Origin: Nitrospirota bacterium
GTDB taxonomy: Bacteria; Nitrospirota; Nitrospiria; JACQBW01
Length of the DNA: 57,014 nucleotides
Assembly: GCA_016178585.1 (NCBI GenBank)
Contig: JACOTA010000064.1
Coordinates: forward strand, 1 to 57,014
Direction of reading: 5' to 3'
Each line of letters opens with the position of its first letter. Position 1 is the stretch's first letter. Below, piece after piece: positions 41,252 to 51,800 of this stretch. The translations under genes and the position numbers were made by a program. Under the pieces are notes generated by a model. The model did not search any database. It was not told the DNA's origin and saw only the letters and a program-made list of their open reading frames with translations.

Positions 41252-42068
41252 TTTTTATTATTCTTTCTTTTTTCTCCGCCCTGAAGAAAAAGAAGCCCTC
41301 TTCAGTTTTTATTCTTTTTGCAGACAGATTGACGATGAAATTGATTTACCCTCCTCTCCCGCTGATCCTTCAGCCGAAACGATCGCTGGAAAAATAAAAA
41401 AAATTCAAACCTGGCGGGCCGAATTGAAAAAATGCTTTGATGGGAAACCCTCTCACCCGTTAACAGCGAAACTCCAACCTTTTTTCAAACTCTATCATTT
41501 AACGCCTCTTTATTTTGATGAAATTCTCAAGGGAATGGAAATGGATATTCATCCCTTTTCCGTCGGTACTTTTGAAGAGCTTAAACTTTACTGTTACCGG
41601 GTAGCCTCTGCCGTTGGACTCGTTTGTATGGAAATTTTCCAGGACAGGTCTGTTGATGCAAGGGAGTGCGCCGTGAATCTGGGAATCGCTTTCCAGATGA
41701 CAAACATTCTCAGGGATATTTTTGGAGACCTTGAAAAAGGACGATTATACCTGCCGAAAGAAGACCTGGACCGGTTTTCTTATTCTGAAAATGACCTTAA
41801 AGACCATTTAAAAACAGACGCCTATGTTAAGTTAATCCAGTTTGAAATCGACCGGACGAAAATTTATTATCAAAAGGCCGAAATGAATTTACAGGGATGT
41901 GAAAATGTGGGTAAAAATATGATTGAGGTCATGACGAAGACTTATTATCGACTTCTTTTAGAAATTGAAAAAAACATTTTAAGACTTGACCAAAAAACCA
42001 TAGCGCTGTCAACACTTAATAAACTTTTGATTGCGGGCGGGGTTTGGGTCAAAAGTCGATTCCTCTAA
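41208..42068 (+). CDS. Squalene/phytoene synthase family protein (HpnD/CrtB-like)
   Basis: An all-helical prenyltransferase-like protein of about 286 residues. Two Asp-rich sites are present: RQIDDEID near the start and NILRDIFGDLEKGRLYLP later. These bind the Mg-diphosphates that condense two prenyl diphosphates head to head. It could be presqualene diphosphate synthase (HpnD) for hopanoids or phytoene synthase; no hpnC, hpnE or desaturase is in the window to decide. The start is uncertain: GTG 41208 or TTG 41193, both inside the HAD gene. The C-terminus overlaps the LOG gene by four bases. Confidence 0.85.
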   Translation: MKSISRKYALTLKSNFYYSFFFLRPEEKEALFSFYSFCRQIDDEIDLPSSPADPSAETIAGKIKKIQTWRAELKKCFDGKPSHPLTAKLQPFFKLYHLTPLYFDEILKGMEMDIHPFSVGTFEELKLYCYRVASAVGLVCMEIFQDRSVDARECAVNLGIAFQMTNILRDIFGDLEKGRLYLPKEDLDRFSYSENDLKDHLKTDAYVKLIQFEIDRTKIYYQKAEMNLQGCENVGKNMIEVMTKTYYRLLLEIEKNILRLDQKTIALSTLNKLLIAGGVWVKSRFL

Positions 42069-43159
42069 TTCTGGTTTAAGAAGTTGATCAATTGCCGCAA
42101 ACGGCCGTAATTTCTTCGGTTGAATTGGAAGGAAATTCTTTCGAGGTGGTTCAGTTCAGGATAAGGGGTTTCCTCTTCCGGCAACGCCTTGGCCTGTTCA
42201 AATTTTCCAGCGACCAAAATTTCTTTAAACGCCATGTTTAAATGATTTAAAAGTCTCTCATCCACACCATGTTTTAAACGAATGATCAGTTTTTCACGCA
42301 CAAACTGCATGGAATGATAATTCGCATAAAAGTGAGTGATTTCCTCCACCGCCGCTTCAACGGTGGTTACAATTTTAAACAGATCGAGGTCATCACGTGA
42401 AATAAGACCTCTTTTTAATAAACAGGCGTCGATAAACTCCTTCCATTTCGTCCAATAAGGTCTTTCCGGATTTTCGACAAAAACCACGGGCAAGGGGTCA
42501 CATTTCCCGGTTTGCAATAGCGTCAATGTTTCGAACCCTTCATCGTGGGTTCCAAATCCTCCTGGAAAAAGAACCACACCGTTGGTTTCTTTGATAAAAA
42601 TCAATTTTCGGGTAAAAAAGTATTTGAACGTGACCAATTTAGGGTCTTTTTCAATAAACAGGTTTGCGGATTGTTCGAAAGGAAGCATGATGTTTACGCC
42701 AAAGCCTTTTTCGGCGCCAGCCCCCCCCTGCGCCGCCTTCATAATTCCCTCCCCGGCGCCCGTAATAACCATAAATTCGTTTTTAGCCAGCGACTCCCCG
42801 ATTTTAAAAGCCATATGATAATCGGGATCATCCTCACCCGTTCGAGCGGAACCAAAAATACTGACCTTTTTAATTTTCCGATAGGGAGCAAAAATCTTGA
42901 AAGCATACCTTAATTCCTTAAGGGTCGTGCTGAGGATTTTCATATCCAGACGGTCGGCATTCATTTCGACAAGTTTAGTCAAGGTCGTCAATATCTGCTG
43001 GACCATGTCGGCGTTTTCAAATTCTTTGGAAACTTTCGATAAATTTAATGCCAGCTCTTCCAGGTTTTTATTATTTTGGAATTTGCTGGTTTTGAATCCG
43101 GAATTTTTAGAATTTTTCCTGTTTTCTTTATTCGCTGCATTCATGGGTTGCGTTTCCAA
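42065..43159 (-). CDS. LOG family (lysine decarboxylase-like) nucleotide hydrolase
   Basis: A 364-residue protein. The Rossmann core has VSIFGSARTGEDDPDY, TGAGEGIMKAAQGGA and PGGFGTHDE, the PGGxGTxxE signature of LOG (cytokinin riboside monophosphate phosphoribohydrolase) family proteins, which hydrolyse nucleotide monophosphates. The central domain is followed by about 90 residues and preceded by a 90-residue Asn/Lys-rich extension, so it is longer than plant LOG. The TTG start (43159) follows GAGG by seven bases. Confidence 0.85.
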   Translation of the reverse strand: METQPMNAANKENRKNSKNSGFKTSKFQNNKNLEELALNLSKVSKEFENADMVQQILTTLTKLVEMNADRLDMKILSTTLKELRYAFKIFAPYRKIKKVSIFGSARTGEDDPDYHMAFKIGESLAKNEFMVITGAGEGIMKAAQGGAGAEKGFGVNIMLPFEQSANLFIEKDPKLVTFKYFFTRKLIFIKETNGVVLFPGGFGTHDEGFETLTLLQTGKCDPLPVVFVENPERPYWTKWKEFIDACLLKRGLISRDDLDLFKIVTTVEAAVEEITHFYANYHSMQFVREKLIIRLKHGVDERLLNHLNMAFKEILVAGKFEQAKALPEEETPYPELNHLERISFQFNRRNYGRLRQLINFLNQN

Positions 43160-43269
43160 GAAAAAACCTCAAGATTAAATCGTTCACTTTTTCAATTCAA
43201 TTAAAGTATGACCGAGAAAGTTAGAATCGTCAATTTCGGGTAAGCCGAAGGCGGAAAAGAAGGACTTTG

Positions 43270-44613
43270 TTAATTCCCGGCAATGGTCATTTTTGAAATT
43301 TTTAGAGTCGGCGCGACAATCGATCCGTTAAATTCGAGATCCTTTCCAACCATTTCAATATTCAAAAACATTTCTTTTAAGTTCCCGGCAATGGTAATCT
43401 CTTCAACGGGATAAGCGAGTTCCCCATTCTCAATCCAGTACCCTGCCGCGCCTCGCGAAAAATCCCCGGTGATCATATTCACCCCAAAACCAATCATTTC
43501 GGTTAAATAAAGCCCTGATTTTACGGACCCTATAATTTCTTCGGGTGTGTCATTTCCTTCTTTCATAAAGAAATTGCCGGGGCCGACAGAGGGCGCATCG
43601 CCGATCGATCGGGAGGCATTTCCGGTTGATTTCATTTTTAACTTTTTTGCGGAATAGGTATCTAAAAGATAATTCCTTAAAATCCCGTTTTCGACGACGA
43701 ATTTCCGGCGAACCGGCAATCCTTCCCCATCAAACGGCTTGGACCCTAAACCTTCGGGAAGCGTCCCGTCATCGATCACGGTGACCAGGGAAGAAGCCAC
43801 CCGGGCATTTAATTTCTCAACCAGGAAAGAAGCTCCGCGATAGAGGGCGCTCCCGGAAACGGCTGAAAACAGATTTCCTAAAAGGCTCCCGGCCATTTCG
43901 GGATCAAAAACCACCGGGACCGCACAGGTCTTTATTTTCCGGGCCCCCAGCCTTCGCACCGTCCGTTGGGCCGCCTTAATCCCGACTTCAGAAGGCCTGG
44001 CTAACCGGCTGAATTTTCGATGGGTAGAATACCAGGAGTCCCGCTGCATGTCACCTTGTAGCCCGGCAATCGGAGAAACGGAAATCGAAGAACCTGCCGC
44101 CGGAAAATCACCGTTAAACCCATGGCTATTCATATACCAGATATGACTCCGGTAATGGCTGAGGTCTGCGCCTTCAGAATTGGTGATTTTGGGATCAAAC
44201 GACAAAGCGGCCTGTTCCATCTCTTTGGCCATTTCAATTTTTTGATCAACGGACATTTTTTCGGCGCTGACGTCGTCCAGATTAAGGTCAGGATAATTCC
44301 TGGCCAATTCTTCAGGCTGGGGGAGCCCCGAAAAAGCGTCTTCCTCCGTAGCCTGAGCCATTTCACAGGTGTTATTTAACAAAGTTTCGAGCGATTGACG
44401 GCTCAGATCAGACGTCGCCGAAATAGAAGTCCGCTTTCCAAAAAAAAGTCGTAATCCCAATTTCTTTCCATTGGCTTGACTGATCTTGTCGAGCTTTCCC
44501 ATTCGGACCTGAACCGAAAAGGAATGACTCTCGACAATGATCACATCCCCTTCTGTCGCACCTTTTTTTTTGGCTTTAGCTAAAAGATTTCTGCCGATTT
44601 CCGGATCGATCAT
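43270..44613 (-). CDS. pmbA: TldE/PmbA metalloprotease-complex subunit
   Basis: PmbA (TldE) forms a heterodimer with TldD that degrades or processes peptides; in E. coli it acts in microcin B17 maturation and CcdA turnover. The 447-residue protein has the conserved LGLRLFFGKRTSISATSDLS-like N-terminal half and the C-terminal GDFSRGAAGYWIENGELAYP, which fits TldE (no HExxxH in this subunit). It overlaps the end of tldD by four bases (ATGA). Confidence 0.93.
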   Translation of the reverse strand: MIDPEIGRNLLAKAKKKGATEGDVIIVESHSFSVQVRMGKLDKISQANGKKLGLRLFFGKRTSISATSDLSRQSLETLLNNTCEMAQATEEDAFSGLPQPEELARNYPDLNLDDVSAEKMSVDQKIEMAKEMEQAALSFDPKITNSEGADLSHYRSHIWYMNSHGFNGDFPAAGSSISVSPIAGLQGDMQRDSWYSTHRKFSRLARPSEVGIKAAQRTVRRLGARKIKTCAVPVVFDPEMAGSLLGNLFSAVSGSALYRGASFLVEKLNARVASSLVTVIDDGTLPEGLGSKPFDGEGLPVRRKFVVENGILRNYLLDTYSAKKLKMKSTGNASRSIGDAPSVGPGNFFMKEGNDTPEEIIGSVKSGLYLTEMIGFGVNMITGDFSRGAAGYWIENGELAYPVEEITIAGNLKEMFLNIEMVGKDLEFNGSIVAPTLKISKMTIAGN

Positions 44614-46058
44614 ACTGCAGACCCTCCTACGGTCATCCCTTCAATTTTAATGGTTGGAAGCCCTACCCCGACCGGGACCGACTGTCCATCTTTCCCGCAG
44701 GTCCCTACGCCGGGATCCAGCTGTAGATCGTCTCCCACCATGGACACACGGGTCAAAACATCAGGCCCATTTCCAATTAACGTCGCCCCTTTAACCGGCC
44801 TCGTCACTTTTCCATCTTCAATTAAATAAGCCTCGCTGGCCGAAAAAACGAATTTCCCGTTTGTAATGTCCACCTGACCGCCCCCGAAAGATACCGCATA
44901 CAACCCTCTCTTAACGCTCGAAATAATATCTTCTTTTTTATCTTTGCCCGGCAACATATAGGTATTCGTCATTCTCGGCATCGGGATATGCGCATAACTT
45001 TCTCGCCTGCCGTTCCCGGTGGGGGCCATATTCATCAACCGGGCATTTAGCTTGTCCTGGAGATATCCTTTTAAAATGCCATTTTCGATCAGGACGGTTT
45101 TCCGGGTTTCCGTTCCCTCATCGTCTATATTGAGCGACCCTCTTCTCCCTTTGATTGTTCCATCATCGACAATGGTGCATAACGAAGAAGCGACTTTTTG
45201 ACCGATTCTGTCCGAAAAAGCAGACGTTTTTTTCCGGTTAAAATCCCCTTCCAGGCCATGACCGATCGCCTCATGGAGGAGAATCCCCGGCCATCCGGGG
45301 CCTAAAACAACGTCCATTATGCCCGCGGGTGCGGAAACCGCTGAAAGGTTGAGGACTGCCTGGCGTGCCGCCTCTTTGGCATAAAACTCAAAGAGATGAT
45401 GATCAAGAAAAAACGAAAATTCGTTCCGGCCGCCGCCTCCATAAGTTCCGATTTGACGTTCGCCGCCATCTTCCGCGATGCAGGTAATATTTAAACGGGA
45501 TAAAGGCTGAACATCCCCTACCGCTATCCCATCGGAAGTGACCACATAAATTATCTTATGTTCACTTGAAAACGAAAGCATGACTTTTTTAATTCTCGGA
45601 TCATAGGCCCGGGCAATTCGATCCATTTTTTGCAAAATCTCAACCTTATCTTTAAACGGAACCTCGCTGATCGGCGTATGAACCGGATAAAGATCTTTTT
45701 TAACAGGCTCTTTTCCCGCAATCCCGGTTCTTTTAATCAAAGCCGGCGAAGAGGTAATATATTTTGCCGTATCGGCGGCGATTTCAATATTCTTAAGGGA
45801 AATCTCGTCAGAATACGCAAATCCGGTTTTTTCCTCGGCAGTCGCCCGAACCCCGACCCCCTGACTGATGTTTTTATTGGCTTTCTTAATAATCCCCTCT
45901 TCAAGTGAAATGGAATCGTTCGTCCGGTATTCAAAATAAAGGTCCATATAATCGACCTTATTCCCAAGCGCACGACTCATCGTCTTTTCAAGTTGAGAGG
46001 ATTCTAAACCAAACTTTTCAACAAAAAAATGGTCTGGACTCATAAATTCGTTTGCCAT
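44610..46058 (-). CDS. tldD: Metalloprotease TldD
   Basis: TldD is the catalytic subunit of the TldD/E protease. The 482-residue protein has the metal site HEAIGH (262-267, HExxxH) in LLHEAIGHGLEGDFNRKK, and the later IVDDGTIKGRRGSLNIDDEGT and FSASEAYLIEDGKVTRPVKGATLIGNG. A GGGG site precedes ATG 46058 and a promoter is at 46106-46134. It is coupled to pmbA downstream. No RiPP precursor or modification gene is visible nearby. Confidence 0.95.
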   Translation of the reverse strand: MANEFMSPDHFFVEKFGLESSQLEKTMSRALGNKVDYMDLYFEYRTNDSISLEEGIIKKANKNISQGVGVRATAEEKTGFAYSDEISLKNIEIAADTAKYITSSPALIKRTGIAGKEPVKKDLYPVHTPISEVPFKDKVEILQKMDRIARAYDPRIKKVMLSFSSEHKIIYVVTSDGIAVGDVQPLSRLNITCIAEDGGERQIGTYGGGGRNEFSFFLDHHLFEFYAKEAARQAVLNLSAVSAPAGIMDVVLGPGWPGILLHEAIGHGLEGDFNRKKTSAFSDRIGQKVASSLCTIVDDGTIKGRRGSLNIDDEGTETRKTVLIENGILKGYLQDKLNARLMNMAPTGNGRRESYAHIPMPRMTNTYMLPGKDKKEDIISSVKRGLYAVSFGGGQVDITNGKFVFSASEAYLIEDGKVTRPVKGATLIGNGPDVLTRVSMVGDDLQLDPGVGTCGKDGQSVPVGVGLPTIKIEGMTVGGSAV

Positions 46059-46105
46059 ATTTTCCCCAAGATTAATTTCAATGAAATAGGTTTAATTAAA
46101 ATTTA

Positions 46106-46134
46106 ATCGTAACGGCTAGAGGGTTCAACGTCAA
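46106..46134 (-). promoter_or_regulatory. tldD promoter
   Basis: On the minus strand TTGACG (46134-46129) and TACGAT (46111-46106) are 17 bases apart, with about 40 bases of leader. Confidence 0.5.
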
Positions 46135-46180
46135 GAAAATAAGATTTATCACGAAAAACAGGGAAATTCTTTAATTTTTA

Positions 46181-46209
46181 TTGACAATTTTTCACTTTCT
46201 TGTTTTACT
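46181..46209 (+). promoter_or_regulatory. Promoter of the MoeA-like gene
   Basis: TTGACA at 46181-46186 and TTTACT at 46204-46209 are 17 bases apart, and an AAGGAG ribosome site follows at 46219-46224. Unlike several other genes here this transcript has a leader. Confidence 0.55.
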
Positions 46210-46228
46210 AACAAAAACAAGGAGTAAC

Positions 46229-47230
46229 ATGATGAATTCCCAAACGGATGACCCCATTCAAACGGCATTAGCGAAGTTTTTACCTGAAATCCCGGAAGGA
46301 AACCTTAAAAAAGAAATCATCCCTTTGTCAATGGCGCTTCACAGGGTTTTGGCCAAAGATATTAAAGCTCCTATGGACTCGCCTCCCTATTCCAGATCCA
46401 TTATGGAAGGCTATGTCGTCAATATTCAAGACACAGAATCGGCGGCTACCAATAACCCCATCGGAATCGTCCCCAAAGGGGAAATCCCGCTCGGTTTTTC
46501 AAAAATAAAGGCCATCCCGGTTGGAACGGGTCTTTCCGTCACGACGGGAAGCTATATTCCTCCAGGAGATTATGCGGTTATTCGTCCTTTTGACTATGAA
46601 CCAAGAAATAACAAATTTTATATTAAACGGGCCTTCAAACCAGCTGAGAATATTGAAACCCAGGGATGCGACCTGAGAAAAGGGAGCTTTCTTCTAAAAA
46701 AGGGTAAACTCCTGAACCCGGCCGATATCGGTCTTTTGGCTTCAATGGGGATTCTCAAGGCGCAGGTCTCCTGCAAGCCAAAAGTCTCAATCTTTTCCTC
46801 CGGCAACGAGGTGATTTCCCCGACTAAGAAATTCAGCCCGGGTTTTATCTGGGACTCCAATTCCTACGCCCTTTCCGCGGCGGTTGAAGAAGCCGGCGGC
46901 ATCCCTCTTTTTAAGGGGATTGTTAAAGATGACTTTAACTCTTTTAAAAAAGAGCTTCAAAAAGCGTTAAAAACCAGCGACATGATTTTAATTTCCGGCG
47001 GCACTGCTGTCGGGGGTAGAGATTTTGTCGCTGAGATAATTAATGCCCTGGGAAAACCTGGAACACTCGTAAACGGCGTTCCGATGCGGTCCGGGAAACC
47101 GATGGTGAACGGAGTCGTCGGTAAAACCCCAATAGTTTGCGTTGCCGGACATCCTCCAGAAGCGATGAGAGGCTTTCTTTTCTTTGGAAAAGCGGCTATT
47201 TACCGCTTACTCGGAAGAAATCCGGAATAG
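46229..47230 (+). CDS. Divergent MoeA-like molybdopterin-binding protein, no C-terminal domain IV
   Basis: MoeA inserts molybdate into adenylylated molybdopterin. This 333-residue protein has the MoeA order (VLAKDIKAPMDSPPYSRSIMEGYVV, then GLLASMGILKAQVSCKPKVSIFSSGNEV, DSNSYALSAAVEEAGG, SGGTAVGGRDFV, GVPMRSGKPMV and VAGHPPEAMRG). It departs at sites usually strict: SIMEGY for S(A/I)MDGY, GGTAVGGRD for GGVSVGxxD, and VAGHPP for GLPGNP. It also ends about 70 residues early, without the last domain of E. coli MoeA. It may be a paralogue with a changed role. Start ATG 46229 or ATG 46232, both after AAGGAG. Confidence 0.75.
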   Translation: MMNSQTDDPIQTALAKFLPEIPEGNLKKEIIPLSMALHRVLAKDIKAPMDSPPYSRSIMEGYVVNIQDTESAATNNPIGIVPKGEIPLGFSKIKAIPVGTGLSVTTGSYIPPGDYAVIRPFDYEPRNNKFYIKRAFKPAENIETQGCDLRKGSFLLKKGKLLNPADIGLLASMGILKAQVSCKPKVSIFSSGNEVISPTKKFSPGFIWDSNSYALSAAVEEAGGIPLFKGIVKDDFNSFKKELQKALKTSDMILISGGTAVGGRDFVAEIINALGKPGTLVNGVPMRSGKPMVNGVVGKTPIVCVAGHPPEAMRGFLFFGKAAIYRLLGRNPE

Positions 47231-47965
47231 AAATGTCATCATCTTTTCAAAGACCTTTTCAATTAAAGGGTTTTCAAGAGTCGTCATCACATGGGGAACC
47301 TGATCCCCTTTTTCATAAGTAACGATTTCCTTAATTTTTGATTGAACCCTCTGCTCAATCGTGAAACCGCTTTTTGGGTCTACTCTAACATCCATTTTAG
47401 ACTGCATCACCAAAATGGGCTGACTGATTTTGTAAAGGTTAGCCTCAACATCTCTTCCCAACTTAATCATCTCCTGCAACGCATGAAAAGAATGCTTTGG
47501 ATAATAGAAATCCTCAAGCTCAGGGCGCAACGGACGGAACTGGTATTTCCTGAAATATTTGAAAATAGAAATGAAGAGTTTGAGGGAAGTTTTAAGGTAA
47601 AGGGGAGCTGAAAGTGAAATAACCGCGTCGCATTTTTTACCTTCAGCGAGATAAAGGGCGGTAAGCCCGCCCAACGACAGACCGCAAACCACGATTTTAT
47701 CGGCGAAATGCTGAATCAGGTTGATTCCTTCCAGTCCGGATTGAATCCAATCTTGAAACACCTTCTGGTCGAGATCCTCCAGGGTGGTCCCATGGCCTGC
47801 TAATCGGACACCATACACGTTGAACCCCTTCTCATAGGCTCGCCTGCCGATTTCAACCACTTCCCAGGGTGAGGCGGTTAAGCCATGAATCAGTAAAAGG
47901 CCGATGGAAGTTCTATGAGGATAGGAAAAAAGAAAGGGAGCTCTCCTGGAATCCGCTCCCTGCAT
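47207..47965 (-). CDS. Alpha/beta hydrolase (carboxylesterase or monoacylglycerol lipase type)
   Basis: A 252-residue alpha/beta-hydrolase. The oxyanion-hole region is IGLLLIHGLTASP, the nucleophile elbow is CGLSLGG (catalytic Ser), the acid is the Asp of DVRVDP and the His is in QVPHVMTT. It resembles Est30/BVI carboxylesterases. Its 3' end overlaps the convergent MoeA-like gene by 24 bases. No clear ribosome site precedes ATG 47965. It follows the ferredoxin gene by 47 bases and could share its transcript. Confidence 0.88.
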   Translation of the reverse strand: MQGADSRRAPFLFSYPHRTSIGLLLIHGLTASPWEVVEIGRRAYEKGFNVYGVRLAGHGTTLEDLDQKVFQDWIQSGLEGINLIQHFADKIVVCGLSLGGLTALYLAEGKKCDAVISLSAPLYLKTSLKLFISIFKYFRKYQFRPLRPELEDFYYPKHSFHALQEMIKLGRDVEANLYKISQPILVMQSKMDVRVDPKSGFTIEQRVQSKIKEIVTYEKGDQVPHVMTTLENPLIEKVFEKMMTFLFRISSE

Positions 47966-48012
47966 TTGGAGATATTGATGGAGTGTTTTTTGAAAAAGGG
48001 CTTTCCCCTCTT

Positions 48013-48327
48013 CTATTCCTGAATCAGAAGACGTTTTACCACCTCCCCTTTTTCAATATGTTTATCAATAATTTCAATAACATCGATTTCATTTTGAATC
48101 GAGTACCACACCCCCTCGGGGTAAATGACCACCACGGGGCCTCGCGCACACATGTCAAGGCACCCCGCTTTGTTTGCCCGGACTGTTTTCTTTAATCCAC
48201 GGTTGTGAATCTCTTTTTTGAAAATTTCCTGAAGTTCCTTTGCCCTTTTTGCGGCACAGGATCCTTTGGGGTCGTCGACCGGTCTTTCGTTAGTACAGCT
48301 AAAAATATGATATTGGTACTTCGGCAT
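48013..48327 (-). CDS. Thioredoxin-like [2Fe-2S] ferredoxin
   Basis: A 104-residue protein of the Shethna/NuoE-like thioredoxin-fold ferredoxin family: HIFSCTNERP, then GSCAAKRAKELQEIF and KAGCLDMCARGPVVVIYPEGVWY. The Cys residues at about 11, 24, 56 and 60 bind a 2Fe-2S cluster. It may be an electron carrier with unknown partner. The family is typical of diverse anaerobes and aerobes. Confidence 0.9.
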   Translation of the reverse strand: MPKYQYHIFSCTNERPVDDPKGSCAAKRAKELQEIFKKEIHNRGLKKTVRANKAGCLDMCARGPVVVIYPEGVWYSIQNEIDVIEIIDKHIEKGEVVKRLLIQE

Positions 48328-48455
48328 GTTTTTTTGGGATAGACCTGAATTTATAAAATATTAACAGATGCCCCGTTAAAGTTGCAATCGTTAACCTAAA
48401 TATGATAATTTATTTTTCATTCAAATAAGACTTTCACAAGTGAAGGGTTTTCAAA

Positions 48456-48839
48456 ATGAGTGAAGAAAATCAAGGATTTACGGTCTCAGATAAAAGAATT
48501 AAATTAGACGAGCCTGTCGCAGAACCCCCAAAAGAAAAGGCGCCTTCTCAACCGCAAGAAAATAAAAATACTTCTCAGCCGAAAACAGAAGGGGTCGCCC
48601 TCAACTTTTCCGGTTTTCTCCTTTCACTGGGAACTTCCGCCCTTGTCCATTTAGGGGAAAACGCTCTCCCTGACCAGGGGAAAGCAGAACTGAATCTCCC
48701 TCATGCGAAAGAAATCATCGACCTCTTATCCCTTTTAGAGGAAAAAACAAAAGGAAATCTGACCAAAGAAGAAAATAGTCTCCTGTCAAATCTTCTTTAT
48801 ACACTCCGGATGAAGTTTATTGAACTAAAAAACAGGTAG
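48456..48839 (+). CDS. DUF1844 domain protein
   Basis: A 127-residue protein with a disordered N-terminal third (Lys, Glu, Pro and Gln) and the DUF1844 pattern: LNFSGFLLSLGTSALVHLG, then LPHAKEIIDLLSLLEEKTKGNLTKEE and NLLYTLRMKFIEL. DUF1844 proteins are small helical proteins of unknown function in many delta-proteobacteria, Nitrospirota and relatives. It starts at ATG 48456 after AAGGG and leads a plus-strand run with tamB 20 bases further on. Confidence 0.85.
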   Translation: MSEENQGFTVSDKRIKLDEPVAEPPKEKAPSQPQENKNTSQPKTEGVALNFSGFLLSLGTSALVHLGENALPDQGKAELNLPHAKEIIDLLSLLEEKTKGNLTKEENSLLSNLLYTLRMKFIELKNR

Positions 48840-48859
48840 AGTTGTGTCTGGAGTCATGA

Positions 48860-51800
48860 TTGCGGAAAAGAATCATTTTTATTTTCTCTTTAATTATACT
48901 TTCTCTTCTAATCATCAATCTTCTTTTTCGAGGCGGGTTATTTTCCGAGCCTTTAAAAAGATTTGTGGTTAAAAAAATAGAACAAGAACTCCATGCGTCA
49001 GTAGCGGTCGACAAGGTCCGTCTAACTCTATTTCCCGCCTTTCTGATCCTGGATGATTTCGAATTGGAAGAGTCGAAGGATGCTCCCCGGGTATTAAAAT
49101 CGAAACAAATTATCCTTTCTTTTAGTCCATGGTCCCTTCTCACCGAATTTCTTCTCATTAATAAAATCCATTTCCAGGATCCGGAAATCCATCTGATCTG
49201 GAATCATGAAGGAAAAACGAATTTCGATTTTCTTAAAACGGCGTTTGTCCGTTCCAGAGCGCCAAACCAGAAATCCCCTGTCATTATTCAGAAAATCACT
49301 CTTATCAATGGATCTCTTGATATTGATCAAGATCTGAAAAATAATCATGTTTCCATGAAACATATCGAGTTTAAAACCGACACAGACCCAACCATGACCT
49401 TTTTTCAGATTTCCGGATCAGCTAAAAAAATCTCGTATCAGTCGGGCAGAAAAGATGTCGAGACTTTCGCCAGTGCGGATTGGAGATTATCCATAACCCC
49501 GCAGCATTTAGAAATCAAAAGATTCGCTGTCTCGGCCAAAGAAACAGCCGTCACCCTAAAGGGAATCGTCAGTTTTCCGCCTAACCAAAAAACATACCCA
49601 TTTAAAGTCGATTCCGATTTCCATTTCGGCACAAGAGCTTTGCTTGCCGGTTTTGATACTTTAACCGGCCATGGATTGATTGAAGGAAACTACGACGGGG
49701 AAAAACAGATTAAGGGCAGCCTGATCCTGTCTCATCTCGCTTTTGAAAAAGATAAAGGGGTCCACAAGTTTGGGGAACTTAAGAGCCGCTTTTCTTTTGA
49801 GCCCGGGTTGATTTTTTTCGACGATTTTAATTCAAAGTTCTTTGGGGGGAAAATTGACGGAAAAATCAAGTTCCGGTTTAATGACTCCTCCAGCCTTTTG
49901 GAAACCGACTATCGTTTGCATAATGTCTCTTTATCCCAGCCAGTCTTATTGTTTTTTCCCCGCTACAAAATTTATTCAGACGGAAAAACGCTTGACGCCT
50001 CGGGAACCTTGAAATTAATCAATATGGATATGCACCAGCTCAGTGGTTCCGGACACTTTCGTCTGACGGGAACGCCCCAAAGGGTTTTAAACTCCAAAAC
50101 CCCGTTATGGGAAAGCGCAATGAACGCCCTCGTCCTCGCAGAGACTGATTATGAGTTGCGCTCTTCTGCCTTTTTTTTTAGCCATTCCTCTTTGCAAATC
50201 GGCTCCTCTTTGATTAACGGAAACGGCGCCGTACAGCAGGGGGGAACATTTTCAACTTTTCTAAACTTAAGATCGGAAAACGGCGGAGAAGTCATTTCCT
50301 GGTTGGGGTATCCTCAGTGGTCGGGCGCGGTTGACTTTACCGGAGAAGCCCGGGGAACATTCACCTCTCCCGTATTCGAAGGCAAAGGAACCGCTTCCAA
50401 TGTGTTTTTTGACAATCATTCATTGGGAACAGGGTCGGCTCATTTAAAATATTCCGATCACCGGCTCGAGTTTACCCAGGTAAAAATAAATAAAGGCAAA
50501 GGAGAATATTCCGGAGAAGGCAACATTCACTGGAAGTCCCTGGATGAATTTAATTATCAAATCAATGCCTTCGCCTCGCCCGGAATTCCTGACGACATCA
50601 TTCGTATTTTTATTGACAACATTCCTCTCTATACTCAAGCCACGGGACCGGTCGTCATCAGCGGAGACCATCAAACATTCAGCGTAAAAGGAAATTTGGA
50701 CGTGGCGAACGGATTCATTTACGATCAAGGTTTTGATCAAGGGCACGTTGAAATTGAAATTACCGGGTCCGGCGTTTCCTTCAACAAAACATCGTTAGTT
50801 CATGGAAACTCCTCCGTCACCGGAAAGGGAAAAATATTCTTCAACGGAGAATACGAAGGGGAATTAAAATCTGAAAATTTTCGTTTCACGGATTTAACCG
50901 TTTTAAATCAAACTCTTCCTGAAGTTCAAGGCTCCTTCAACGGAAACATCCACGGCAGTGGAACATTTGAACATCCGGACCTGATACTGGCGGGCGCCCT
51001 GGCGGATTTATCTTATAAAAATCAAAAAATAAAACCAGGATTAATCGCCCTCACCCTGGCGGATAAAGAACTTAAAACACATCTCACATTTAATGAATAT
51101 CCCATGATCGTCGACGGGTCTATCGGCATCACGACTCCTTTTGTTTCAAAACTTGAAATTCAGGGAGAAAAAATCCCTTTGGGTTCCTGGTTCAACGCCT
51201 TTAACGCCGAATCCAATTTTCAGGCCCAATCTTTTACGGGCTCCGTTTCAGGAAAAATCGGGATTGAGGGGCCCTTGAACGATCCCAAAAGTTTAAACCT
51301 TTCAGCCCATTTGACCCAATTAAAAGCCGATTTATCGGGTTATGAGATTATCAATCAGGAAGAGATCGTTTTTACCCTTTCCGATGGAAAACTCAACATA
51401 GATTCATGCCGATTAAAAGGCGAGGGAACGACCCTGTCCATTGCCGGCGGATTAGATCTCTTCAGGCAATATCGGCTTTTTATAACGGGGGAAGCCGATC
51501 TGTCGTTATTAAAAGCGCTAAGGAAGGAGATTACTTACGGAAAAGGAAAGGCCTATCTGGCCCTTAATATTTATGATCGTTGGAATGATCCAAAACTACA
51601 GGGTGGTCTAACCATTCAGGATGGTCAAATTCGAACCACGGCCGTTTCTCAGGCTATCCGTATTTCTTCAATGGCCCTTTTCTTTAATGAACGTCAGGTT
51701 TTTCTTGAATCATTGGATGCCGGGTTTGGAGAAGGAGCGCTTCACGGGACCGGAAAAATTGATCTCGATCGCTTTAAAGTCGCACATTTCGGATTGATAT

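Noticed and set aside
46059-46228. RiPP precursor near tldD/pmbA
   Set aside because: The intergenic space holds only divergent promoters; no small Cys- or Gly-rich frame is visible.
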